Source of the DNA: Thunnus maccoyii
Lineage: Eukaryota > Chordata > Actinopteri > Scombriformes > Scombridae
Reading direction: 5' to 3'
Length of the DNA: 64,000 nucleotides
NCBI RefSeq assembly: GCF_910596095.1
Contig: NC_056550.1
Coordinates: 6,968,501-7,032,500 of the forward strand
Below are positions 15,714-32,233 of the stretch, piece after piece. A model generated the notes under the pieces. That model was given only the letters and a program-made list of their open reading frames with translations. It made no database searches and was not told the DNA's origin. How positions within the stretch are numbered: position 1 is the first letter of the stretch; each line of letters begins with the position of its first letter. The position numbers and the translations under genes were made by a program.

Positions 15714-17330
15714 ATGGAGACCATGAAGAGCGCAAGGAAATATGACACAGAGGAACCGGGCAGGTATGTTTCCTCTGAGTTTTTAAAACACACATCTGCT
15801 TACCTGGATATGATTTTACACTTTGAAAGTTCCGTCTTAATAATTGTGTCTTTTCTGTGTTGAATCAGTGATTTATCAGAGCAGATTAAAGCAGCCACTA
15901 AGGACACCCACATCAGAGCTGAAAACACAGAGCTCATGTTGAGTTATCAGAAGGGAGAGGTCACCCTGCTGCAGTACAAGGTAAGCTCTGTTCACTATCT
16001 GGCTTGACTTTAACACATTTGTGGTCATAAAGAAAGTCCTGAGCAGTGAATAATCCAGTTTATGCTTCTGTCAGGTCCTGCTGTGTTCCCTGTACGAGAT
16101 CTACAAGGCACTAGAGGAGGAGCTGGACAGAAACTCTTCCCATCCAGCTGTTGCCCCGATATACTTCCCCCAGGAACTCGCCCGTGTGGAATCTCTGGAA
16201 AGAGACCTGGAGTATTTTTTCGGCTCAGAGTGGAGAAAGAGGGTGATTGTTCCCGCAGCCACACAGAGATATGAACAGAGACTACGACAGGTGAGCGCAA
16301 GAGAAGACATTCACTCAATATTCAGGGTGGGACTGTTGTGAAATGATTTATTAATGTAAATGCACTCTTTTACAGGTTGGTAGGGAGAACCCGGGGCTTT
16401 TGGTGGCCCACGCCTACACTCGCTATCTTGGCGATCTGTCAGGAGGACAAGTGCTGGGGAAAATTACCCAGAAATCTCTCGGCCTGAGCAGCAAAGAGGG
16501 GCTTTCGTTTTTCTCCTTCCCTGGCGTGACCAGCCCCAACCGCTTCAAGCAGCTGTACAGGAGCCGCATGAACAGCATCGAGCTGACGGAGGAGGAGAAG
16601 GCGAAGTTGCTGGAGGAGGCGGTTGCTTCCTTTGAGTTCAACATCCAGGTAGGGCTGCACAAAATCAAATATTGACCAAATACCTCGATATCAATATTGC
16701 AACAATATTGTAGGGATGACTATTGGTACTTTCACAAAATGTTTACACAATGAGTAGTCATCAGTAATGTGTATATAATGAGTAAGTGAGTAAAGATGAA
16801 TAATAGAACAGCTAGAACAGTCTGTTAAGTTCAGAAAATGACATCACTTTACTGTAATGCAGCCTTTAAAACCAGGAAAAGAACAATTATGCCATGTCAT
16901 GATATCCAAAATCTAAAACGATATCTACTCTCATATCATGATATTGATATTATGTTGATGTATTGCTCAGCTTTACATCCAGGGTGAGAAATTGAGAAAT
17001 TAAAGAGCAGATGTAAAGTCTGAATTAACTTCAGAGATGAACAATGTGGAGTCACTTTTGGCAACAAAAGTGAAACTATTGAAAAGAGGAACCTGATCTG
17101 AGCAGAAACATGCAGAGCAAGCATGTTAAAGAACTTGCTGACTATTTTTCTGCCTTGCCCCCCTGCCCCAGGTTTTTGATGACTTACAGAAAATGCTGAG
17201 TGTCACAACAGAGACGGTGGACCAATCAAAGAACAACATCGTCAACTTCCCTTCTTCACCCATCATGCAGTTCACTGTGGGATTGTGCGTCGCACTGGCC
17301 ACTATTGGAGTGGGAATCTACGCCGTGTAG
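15714..17330 (+). CDS. hmox1: Heme oxygenase 1
   Basis: Cleaves haem to biliverdin, CO and iron at the ER membrane. Five coding exons in phase: 15714-15763, 15869-15980, 16075-16290, 16376-16648 and 17172-17330, giving 269 aa. The proximal haem ligand is His31 in [11 protein letters not shown]. The distal helix YLGDLSGGQ (about 143-151, Asp146) and the [11 protein letters not shown] motif are intact. The C-terminus [21 protein letters not shown] is a tail anchor. The ATG at 15714 begins the family-typical N-terminus after a non-coding exon. Regulation is suggested by the tandem AREs and TATA box upstream. The intron-5 donor (CAG|GTAGGG) straddles the edge of a hAT MITE (16650-16975); reading through would stop soon after [11 protein letters not shown]. 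Fish have hmox1a and hmox1b; I lean to hmox1a but cannot prove it. Confidence 0.96.
16650..16975. mobile_element. hAT-type MITE inserted at the hmox1 exon 5/intron 5 border
   Basis: Begins TAGGGCTGCACAA and ends TTGCTCAGCTTTA, imperfect terminal inverted repeats. It is flanked by perfect 8-bp direct repeats CATCCAGG at 16642-16649 and 16976-16983, the target duplication size of hAT elements. The interior is AT-rich with ATATC/GATAT blocks, as in the common teleost 'GGGCTGGGCAATATATC' MITE. The left duplication overlaps the last seven bases of exon 5. Confidence 0.85.
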
Positions 17331-18422
17331 TCTTTGCCAGCACTTGCAGTTGATATGCACATACAGCACTTTATTCACATTACATAACGCAACAAATGAA
17401 GACTGAAATTTGTCTCATCCATTAACTAGAGAATCACAGCTGAAACAGTGATTTACTCAAATGTAATGTACTTGTCAAATGTAATTTGTATATATTTTAT
17501 CAATCTTACATTAACATTGTCTTCATAACTCATCTTTTTTGATTTTAGTGTCTGATAAAATTTGAATTTGAACAAGTCTACAGCCGAGCTCTCCATGGCT
17601 GTACTTTAGCGCAGCGGTGCGTCAAGCAGATGTCGGCATGCTAACAATGTTCAGAGCACGTCATCATGATTATATTCTTCATATGTTATCAATCTTTAAT
17701 TTTGTCATCCCGATTCTCATTTTCATTTTGCCATTTGCATCTGTTCTGTACAAACAGCATCTACTGCATTCTGTCCATCCTGAGAGAGAGAAAGATCCCT
17801 CTTCTGTTGCTCTTCCATCTGTTCTGTTTCTACTTATCCAATTTCAGGGTCTATGTTGTTGATATTGTAAAGCCTCTTGAGGCTAAACTGTGATATTGGG
17901 CTATATAAATAAAACTGACTTGACATGCCAACATTTTACTAATTAGTAATAAACAAGCTGAGGATGATGTAATTGTAAGTTTTTTCAATGATTTGTTAAT
18001 AAACTTAATTTCATGGATATCCATCCAGTAGTCATCATCATTATTCACTCAAAACCATGAATGGAAACCTGCTGGTGGTGCTGAAGGTGAAGTCAGGGGA
18101 TCGTTAAAGCATGGCTAAAAACTTCAAGTCTCAGTGTGATTTCAAATACTTTAATTCTTTACAGAGCATGCAGACACTTGACATCACCTCTGTGTTGATA
18201 CAAAGCATCATTACCAGCTGAACAGTGACACCCTAAACATGTTTTCAAGTTTACATCCTGATCCATGTAATCAGACAGTTGCTGCAATGAATCCAGATCC
18301 GACAGTTTCAAACAGGTTTCAGAAGAGATTAAGACGTCTACTTGCAAATACAGAAGAGCACGAATAGGAAAAAACTATTTACATCAAGAACAATATGGAT
18401 ATGTGTTAGAGCTCGGTCTGCT
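17331..18422. other. hmox1 3' UTR and spacer to mcm5, with an L2-like LINE tail
   Basis: The hmox1 and mcm5 genes converge here. About 17600-17925 resembles the 3' end of an L2/Maui-like LINE (TGTAAAGCCTCTTGAGGCTAA .. GGGCTATATAAATAAAACTGA). AATAAA signals near 17906, 17948 and 17997 could end the hmox1 transcript, so the LINE tail may be part of its 3' UTR. The rest up to 18422 is presumably the mcm5 3' UTR. Confidence 0.5.
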
Positions 18423-23692
<5,270 letters not shown>

Positions 23693-23749
23693 GCTGAAGG
23701 ACGTCGGTGAACAAAACGGCACAAATAAAACTCGGGTCGGATACTAGTT

Positions 23750-23999
23750 TTTCTTGATTAAAGGAAACACGCGATAGGTATCAACTGCCAGAGACAAAGC
23801 TGCTCAAGGTTTCCTTTCGCGGCAAAAACTGAACTCCTTTCCGTCTCTTTCCCGCGAGTCGCTCCTAGCACCGCCCTCTCCTGTCCTCTGATTGGCTGAA
23901 AGGAAAAGGGACCTGTTGTTATTGGTCAAAGCGGCTCCAAGAAGGCGTGACTTCAATATAAGGGTGGGGCTTGTAAGCAGTGATGGCGCGAAAAAGACA
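23750..23999 (-). promoter_or_regulatory. mcm5 promoter with E2F and CCAAT motifs
   Basis: Three E2F-like sites are visible: TTTCGCGG (23815-23822), TTTCCCGC (23848-23855) and GGCGCGAAA (23985-23993). ATTGG (reverse CCAAT, NF-Y type) occurs near 23891 and 23920. This layout fits cell-cycle control of MCM genes by E2F, which is established in vertebrates. Function here is inferred from motifs only. Confidence 0.7.
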
Positions 24000-25469
24000 A
24001 GAGAGGAGGAGGAAACACCGAGGCATGTGTCACAAAGAAGCTTGGATGAACCTTCAAAGTGCAAACTGCAATCACATCTCACACATAAATACATTTACCA
24101 TCCTAACTAATAAGTGTTCACGCTGTTCTTCAGGAGCTATCTGTCGTGACAGGATTTAGAGTGTAGTCAGTGTTCACAATGGAGATATAGTGACAGTAAA
24201 ATAAAGGTAAACAAGGTCTGTATTTAAGGCATCATGTGACATTAATGAATGATGTTATGATTTTCGATGACTAGTTAGACTGTCAAACAATATTCATCCA
24301 TAATTTACAAAGCTTCCATGAAAGACCAATGCCTGTTTAACACATGAAAATTAAAGATCTGCTTTTAATAATTTCTGTCTGATATGGATTTTCCAGAAGT
24401 TCAATTTCATTGTTAGAAATTCTTAAAATGTCTTTCTTTCTGCTGTTCATCTTCCCTCACTGAAAGATACAGAATCAATGAATATGCAAATATTTCTTGT
24501 TTGAAACTGGACACAATAGTCTCCTACTAAGTCAATTCTCAGTGTGTTGGCACTTACCTTTCAAGTTTCTGAACCAGATTTTGTTTAAGTTACATTCTGA
24601 ACCAAAACTAGCTGTGATGTCACAAAATCATGCAGATTTAAGGTGCACGCAGAGAAAAGGTGAAAACAGTCTTCTAGTGTCAAACTGCACATTCATCATT
24701 CTGCACAGTGAAGCTCAAACATCCAAGTGAATAAGAAGAAGGACACATTTTTGAGCAGAGGGGGACTTTAATACTTTCCATCTTTCCATATTCAGCATTT
24801 GCAAATCTGTTTTTAGCATCTCTTCAGGAACAAGGCAAAGCAGCTCTCCCTCTGACAATGTACAGGGTAACATCACATGAGCTTTGGCTGCCTAAACCTT
24901 AAAGCCACTTTCAAATTTCATGAATGTTGAGGAAAAAAAAAAATTTTTTGCCCTAACTCCAAAAACACTTTCTCTCACTAATTAGCATTAACAAAGAGCC
25001 CCAGTTCTTTCACTGGTTTTGAAGGATGAGTTTAATTCTAATAAATGCTTATAATGCAAGGTTATATGACTAGATGTATTATTAAATTTAAGATTATCCT
25101 CACAATCATCAAAACTATAACCTGTAAATGAAGTGAAATGAGCCAAAATAAATGGACCATTGTCAACAGAAACAATGACTCAATAGAAACATTTTCTCCC
25201 TCATAAAAAAATGTTGGAAATATGGAATTAAGAGCCCTTTTTCTTAAAGTACAAACATCTACACGTTAGCAAAAGTGCTTTATTCAGCCAAGCCAACACA
25301 AAGATAACATTAACCTCTGTTGACCTACAAATGTAACTAGTATTTCCATCAAAATCATTCATAGGTCTTGAGTAACAGGCAGCAAGATCTGCGAGGGCAA
25401 GCGGTTCGAGGCTCTTCAGTAATTCATACTGGTTGCTGAATCCTTCTGATTCCTGCTTATTTGTCCTTT
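24000..25469. other. Intergenic spacer between mcm5 and gcat
   Basis: Contains a dispersed repeat (24440-24780) and otherwise AT-rich spacer with a short A-run/T-run near 24926-24947. The right end should include the gcat 3' UTR. No exon was recognised. Confidence 0.5.
24440..24780 (+). repeat. Dispersed repeat, copy 2 (unknown family)
   Basis: Partner of 13340-13690 in the same orientation, sharing TGAATATGCAAATATTT, GTGATGTCACAAAATCATGC, AGATTTAAGGTGCA and AAGAAGGACACATTTTT. It has no coding potential. The copies differ at many positions, so they are not recent duplicates. Confidence 0.6.
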
Positions 25470-28400
25470 TCAAGAAACGACTCCATGCTTTCTGCCTGTC
25501 TGGATGAAAGCGTCGATGCAGTGGTCGATGTCTTCGTCTGTGTGTGCGGCTGAAATCTGAACGCGGATTCTGGCTTTGCCCTTTGGTACGACGGGGTAGG
25601 AGAATCCAATCACATACACGCCTGTGGAGGGAAGAGACGTGTTAAAAGAGCTTGAAAAAATGTCTGTTCAAACAGCATCTGTCATTTACAAATGGAGAAA
25701 TAACACAAGAAGACAGCTGTCAGAGGGTGGATTTGCTTTTTAGGTTGCAAAACACAATCTAGCTCCTCAGAGATGCATCTTACTACCAAGTTTAAATGCA
25801 GTGTGGCTCATTCATATCAGGACACAATATTAAGACAAGATGCATGATAGGACTAGGTGTAAATGGGGCATTACTATCTCACCTAGCTTCAGCATGTCGT
25901 CGGCCATCAGAGAGGCCAGCCGTGCATCTCCGAGCATTACGGGACAGATCGGGTGAGCTGAGCCCGCAATGGTGAAGCCAGCCTGTGACATCTTGTTCCT
26001 GAACCTGAATGGACAGACCAAAAAAAAAAAAACATTTCAGTCACAATCACAGAGAGTTATCAGTGTAAATTGTAATTTCAAAATGGTAGAAACGTAGCTC
26101 TACATAATGTAGCTCTTACAGGGAGAAATTAAACATGTTCTTCAGTGATAGAAGGATGCCTCCTAATCCCTACAACTTCAAGGAGGAAGAAGAGATAATG
26201 TCTGACCTTTGTGTAATCAGTCTAGTCAGTGCATACTGCAGTTTTATTGGCTGATAATCTCTTATTAGGTGCCTAAAAACAATACTTGCTATTATAAGCT
26301 CTACTGCAGGAGAAGGTCAGCATACAGTATACATATTTGTTTGTGGAGCTGCGGTCTGTTTGTGGTAAACTTGTTGCTTTTGGTGTCATTACACTGCATG
26401 CACCAATCCCATCATATTATGTTGTATGAAAACCACATTCAATTAAGTTTTGAAACATATGAACAGCAATATCTGTACGTGTAAGATCTGATACAGTAGA
26501 TATAAACAGAAGAGACAGGAACTTGCTGTTATATATATGCTTTGTCCAGTGAGTAGCTCATGCTTATATAATGTAAGCTGTATGTGGGTGTTACTGAACA
26601 AGGTTAAGATGGGAAACATACAGTATTTATTCCCCCTACACGTTTAGAACAACACTGCTGCTTGTACAAATATAAACTCATCAGTTAATCTTCAAGAACA
26701 ACACAAAGAGGTTTTTTTTTTTTTACAGCTTTTCCTCCTCCTGGGTGTTTGCACTTTCATTTCCATAAGCACACTGTACATGACACAAGTAAACAATTGT
26801 ATAAATTCAAATGATCAGCTTTTAAAGAGCTTTAAGACTTGACCACAACTTATTTCTGACGTTATTCCAAATGTTTTGAATAGGTGTGAAGAAGAACACA
26901 GACGTTCAAAAATGCAATTCCACTTTAAGGAAAAACATTGGACATGTTTACCCTCCTGACCATGTTGATAAGCTACAAGAGGCCGTCTCCTGACTCACAC
27001 TAAAACCACAAAGGTAGATAGGCCCAACTCCCGCCTTTAGAACAAACGCACCTCATGGTTTTGGCCGCCATGCTCTGTGCAATCTCATTGGAGGCCAGCA
27101 GCAGCTCTACAGCCCTGGTGGCGCAGCCCACCACAGGAGGGGGGAGGGAGTTGGAAAACAGGTACGGTCGTGAGCGCTGCCTCAGCAGGTCAATGAGAGG
27201 CTTAGGCCCAACTGTGTAGCCACCTGAAGAAAAAAAAAAACATTCAAAAAGACTGAACAGTTACATTACATATTCTGTTTTAGTCATTTGTCAATATTTT
27301 TATATTAACAAAAAAGAACAAGAAAAGGAGTTGCTCATAGTGAAAACAGAATTATATCACCGCTCTGTTGTTTTGGTTTTATGGTCCCCCAAATTCAAGT
27401 CTCGTTAACCATGTTTTCAGAATAAAAGCACAAATAAACCCACTGTATGCCAACTGCACCAAAGCAGACAGACAAAGGTAGCAACTAGAAGGTGAAGAAA
27501 GTCTAGCAATCTACAGACCCACATGTTTTTCTCAGCAGTTGGAAGAGACCAAAGAAAGCTAAAAGAAGAGTGAATGTTGGACTTAGATTCAACAAATAGG
27601 CAGAAACACGACCCTGAATGAATGCTACTGTTGCTCTGTTTCTGCTGGATATGAAAACAGGCAACTGATGTTAACACGTGACCCGTAACAACTTTATAAA
27701 ATGATCATATGACAGATGTTGTGTTTGTTCCTCTGCCCCCAAGTGGCAAAAACATCAATTAATCAATGCAGCTTTAAAGCTAAAGATGCTCAGGGCAACA
27801 GCAATCTACAGGCAGAACTCGTGTGTTGTTGAAGTCATAGGTCAGATGGAGGGAGACGTACCGGCTGCTCCTCCCAGTGCTTTCCCCAAGGTGGAGTTTA
27901 CAATGTGAACTCTGTCCATCACTCCCAGCAGCTCGTCTGTTCCTCTGCAAAACACAGAGAGTAATATCATTAGTCCATCCCCTCTTAATGCCAGTAAGAC
28001 CTACAGCTTGACATTACTGAAGAACCTAAGTGTGACATCTAGTGGCAGTATCAACAAATGGCTGACACATGTTGCAGTCAGCAATTTGTTGCGTTTGCGT
28101 TGCAATTTGCGTTGTTTTTCCTATGAACAAAATCACGTTATTACAATAATTTGAAAGTTGTTGCAATCACAAATTTCTACACATATGGTCTTAAACAAGT
28201 GGGGACATCATAAAACCTATATGAAGGCTGACAAGCATGTTCCTGTCTCTATCTTATTATGTCCTTTATCTCTGCTTCCTACTTACTAATTATTATTTTT
28301 AATCAAATCTCAGTCTTTGTTTGTATATGTTACTTTCATGACTGTTTTTGTCATTATAAATATTTGATGCCATTTTATTCGGTGTAATTTAAAGCATATT

Positions 28401-30809
28401 GAATACTAAGAAGTCTAAGAAGATGCACATTTTTAATGACGGGACAGACAACCGGCTGAAATGTTTTTCTACTGATAAACTACTATAAATAAAACACTGG
28501 CTATATATCAAAAAAGACTGAAAAGAAATTAGTTTGGTCATTTTCTTAACACTTTTGCTTTATATCAACATCTTACCCACCTGCCCCGGTTCCCCAGGAA
28601 GCCTGTGGCGTGACATTCATCTATAAACACCATGGCTCCGTACTGTTCAGCCAGGTCACAGATTCCTTGTAAAGGAGCCACATCTCCATCCATCGAGAAG
28701 ACTCCATCTGTCACTATCAGGCGCATACGAGATGACTGAGGAGGCAAAAACAGAGTCCTGATGATCAGTGGAGCGAATACTAATCAATAATCAATACTGT
28801 AACCCTTCCCTGACCCTGTCACCTCTGTTATATGGGTTTAATGCATCATGGAACTCAAATGGATTTAAAGACCCTCAAAATCTGGTTTCCCATCTTTAGT
28901 ATTTCTCTATAATGTTAATAGTCGTGACTAAAAAAGCAAAAATAGAAAAGCATCTTTGGCTTATTTATTAAGAGTTTAACACTCAAAATCTCATCTTCAT
29001 CATGACTGTGTAGGTGTGGTGAGATCAGATTTGATTGACAGCGACCAAATAAATGAAAAATTGCGAAATATAAAACCTAAAGTAACCAAATATAAAGACT
29101 CGAATATATAATTATTACTCTGGTAATGATGGAGAATATGACACACTAGTCAAATGTGAAGATTTTAACATTTCATCAGCAGCAGAAACATTTTAAAAAG
29201 CCACTTTTCTCTTCTCTACAGCACAGGAAGAAGTCCACACACCTGAGACTCTTTGAGTTTGATCTCCAGGTCACTGAGGTCCATGTGTTTGTAGCGCATC
29301 CTCTTTGCCCGACACAGACGGATCCCATCGATAATGGAGGCATGGTTTAGCTCGTCAGACAGTACTGCGTCATCCGGGCCCAACAGAACCTGGTGTGAGA
29401 GTCATTTGATGTTTTATTGATCATAATAGGAAGATTACGTCTGTTCTTGTCACAGTGTAGAGCGTGACATACCTCAAACAGCCCAGCATTAGCATCAAAA
29501 CAGCTGGCGTAGAGGATGCAGTCCTCCCTCTCATGGAACTCTGCCAGCTTCTGCTCCAGATTTTTGTGTAGATCCTAAAAATCATAGAGTGAACACATGA
29601 TACAGCTATATGTATTTATCCTTGCACTAACATGCTGATCAAACGGTGTATTAACCTCCATACCTGTGTGCCACAGATGAATCTGACAGAGCTCAGTCCG
29701 GCACCGTACGTCTTCAGAGCATCGATACCTGCCTGAATCACCTCTGGATGACTGGACAGACCGAGGTAGTTGTTGGCACAGAAATTCAACATACCTGAGG
29801 GAGAGAGTTTCATCAAGAACAGGAAACCTAAAGGTATTAAGGTCATTGCAAGTGAATACACTTTCAATAATGCCATTGTTTACCTTCAATAGAACTCTCT
29901 GTATGTATCTTTTGGCAAAAGGGCAGAAACAAAAAAATAATGCCAACATTTCAGAACAAAGAGTGACAAAAAGACTGCGCTCCATTGAACACAGTCAGTT
30001 CCACACATGGGGGGTTAATGGGCCATTCATAAATCAGCAGAGTCAACCCCTGGCAAAGTTTAAACACTGCCTGGCTGCCTTGACAGAACAGCAAACAGAA
30101 GACAGATTAGCTACTCTTCTGTCAGCTACTGTGGCCATTTATAAAGAGTTATATTACAAATTAATAAGGATGTTTCCATTTCTTTGCCCATAGTTTAATA
30201 TTTCCTTCTTATTTGCTTTGAAAGCCAAGTTTATAACGGCTTAATGTTAATGTTATGAGCTGTCTGTCATTGCAAAATTGTTGTGACTTTGGGCTTAGCT
30301 GTATTCTTTCTTATTCTTTATTATTATATTATGTTTTCGTAATGTCATCTGTTGAATTTCTGGAAAGGTTATGCTAATAGCTGACATGACAATCTCCTCA
30401 GTTACTGGCTTGTGTCCTCACCTCATGTAAAGCTGCATGACTTTAGTTACAGTTTGAGTCAAGTTCAGCATCCAGATAACATCGTGACAGAGCGCCAACT
30501 AGGGAGACGGTACGTTTAAGGACAGGGTTTCACTGCTACTGTATCAGTATTTATATCCGGTGCTGTTACTATAAAATACTTCCACTCACTGCCACGACTG
30601 CCGTCCACGTTGATATGGGGTCCCTGCTTGGACGTGATGATCCTCTCCCCTTTCCACGTCCCCGCGGCTCGGATAGCATCGAGCTCGCCGTTCAGCACAG
30701 CTCTGGCTTCAGCGGCGGCGGCGTAGCTCCGACTCACAGCCGAGGCCGAGGGCCGCAGGACGCCCCGAAGAGGCTTCACCAAACCCCGGGCAGCTTTTCC
30801 GAGAGACAT
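25470..30809 (-). CDS. gcat: Glycine C-acetyltransferase (2-amino-3-ketobutyrate CoA ligase), mitochondrial
   Basis: PLP enzyme of mitochondrial threonine breakdown that converts 2-amino-3-oxobutyrate and CoA to glycine and acetyl-CoA. Nine exons in phase: 30809-30590, 29794-29664, 29574-29473, 29389-29243, 28735-28581, 27944-27862, 27223-27052, 26004-25883 and 25621-25470 (stop TGA), giving 427 aa (human 419). Residues 1-30 are Arg-rich and free of acidic residues, a typical mitochondrial presequence. [39 protein letters not shown] and the PLP-lysine segment [10 protein letters not shown] (Lys about 273) are present. The ATG at 30807-30809 begins the presequence. It lies head to tail with mcm5. 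Promoter CCAAT boxes are seen near 30929 and 30966. Intron 1 carries an odd plus-strand open frame (see findings). Confidence 0.96.
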
Positions 30810-32233
30810 GACGGTGCCGCCGTGTGTTTACAGAAATTGTGAAACGTGTAGGAAAGCTGGAAAGTACAACAGGAGTCGAGGGGACGCACGTTACGTGACA
30901 TGGGTCTGGGGCGTAGCGTGGCGGGCCAATCAGATGCCAGGACGCTTGGCAGGTGGCTTGTATTGTCCAATTAGATTCTAGATAGTATTTACTCGATTGC
31001 TCAGGCACTGTTGCAGCAATGTGTAGCTTTATATAAACTACTACAATGTGACTTTGCTTTATTTGATCAAAACCACGTCGCCTCGCACTTTAATACAAAG
31101 AAACATCGATATATAGTGTGTTACAAGTAGAAAAACATATGCCGGATGTTATTATTATCCTTTCACCAACTCTCTCTTACACACTGACCCTGTTAACCCT
31201 CTGTGGCTCTTAAAATATGTTTGATGCATTCAGTTTAACTTAATATAATGATAGATGTGAATTCGGGATTAAACTAAACATGAAATATGCCCCACATGTA
31301 AATTGATAATATGTTAGTATATTTCTGTAAGTATGTCTGCTCTATGAACATCTCTGATATGTGAATTAAGTAAAACCTGCACAGTAATGTGTTTTCAGTA
31401 TACTCATTAAACTGAAGGCAAGACACCCACAAGTAAAATCTACTTAACACCAGACAGGAATTAAATGACAGTAGGGCTTCACTGAGTCCCATACCTGCAA
31501 AGCCATGAATTGGATTATACAGTATGACTTAAGAAACCTTAACGCAGTACACTTCAAGGTATGAATGAATGAGAACAGACAGACTTCCAGTTAATAGTTT
31601 TAGTTTAATATATGACAGCAGTCTGCCATGACTTTCTGTTAAACTTCAAGTAAAACATCTTCACAAGGGGAATGTTGGATGTAAAAAACCTCATGTAGTT
31701 TCCTTCCACATCCTACAATAATAATAACAACATGGAAACAAGCATCAAACTATTATAGCAATAGCTGAGCTTCTCTTACATACAAGTTTACAGTGTTTGC
31801 TACTTTGACAGAGGTGTTTTCTGTAACCCACCATGATATTTGACATATACTGTATCACAGCAATATAATACATAATCTATGTTGCAAAAGTTGTTTTTCT
31901 GTAACTGTATCCTCTCTCTCCTTCAACAGCAGGAATGTAACCATATAAAATGTGCAAATATTTGCATTCCACAAATGGACAACTCCTCATAACAATGTCA
32001 AGTAAAAACCTCTGTCCTTCAGCAAATAACATTATTTTTTTATCAGTTAAAAAAAACAGTTTGCACCCAAGTAAAGAGCAGTATACACAGATATGACGTC
32101 TTTCCTCAAATACGGGCTTCGTTTCCCATGTCAGATGTGCCACTCAACCATTCATCAAAGAGAAATCTGCATCTTTCTGTTGATGGCGCAGGAGCTTCAT
32201 GAGTATTGTTAGTTTGGCAGGTTTATGTGTAGA
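30810..32233. other. gcat promoter and tom1 3' UTR/spacer
   Basis: 30810-31010 is the gcat promoter side, with CCAATCAG and CCAATTAG. The remainder is probably the tom1 3' UTR and spacer; a minus-strand ATTAAA near 31604 could end the tom1 transcript. No other exon or clear repeat was recognised. Confidence 0.45.
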
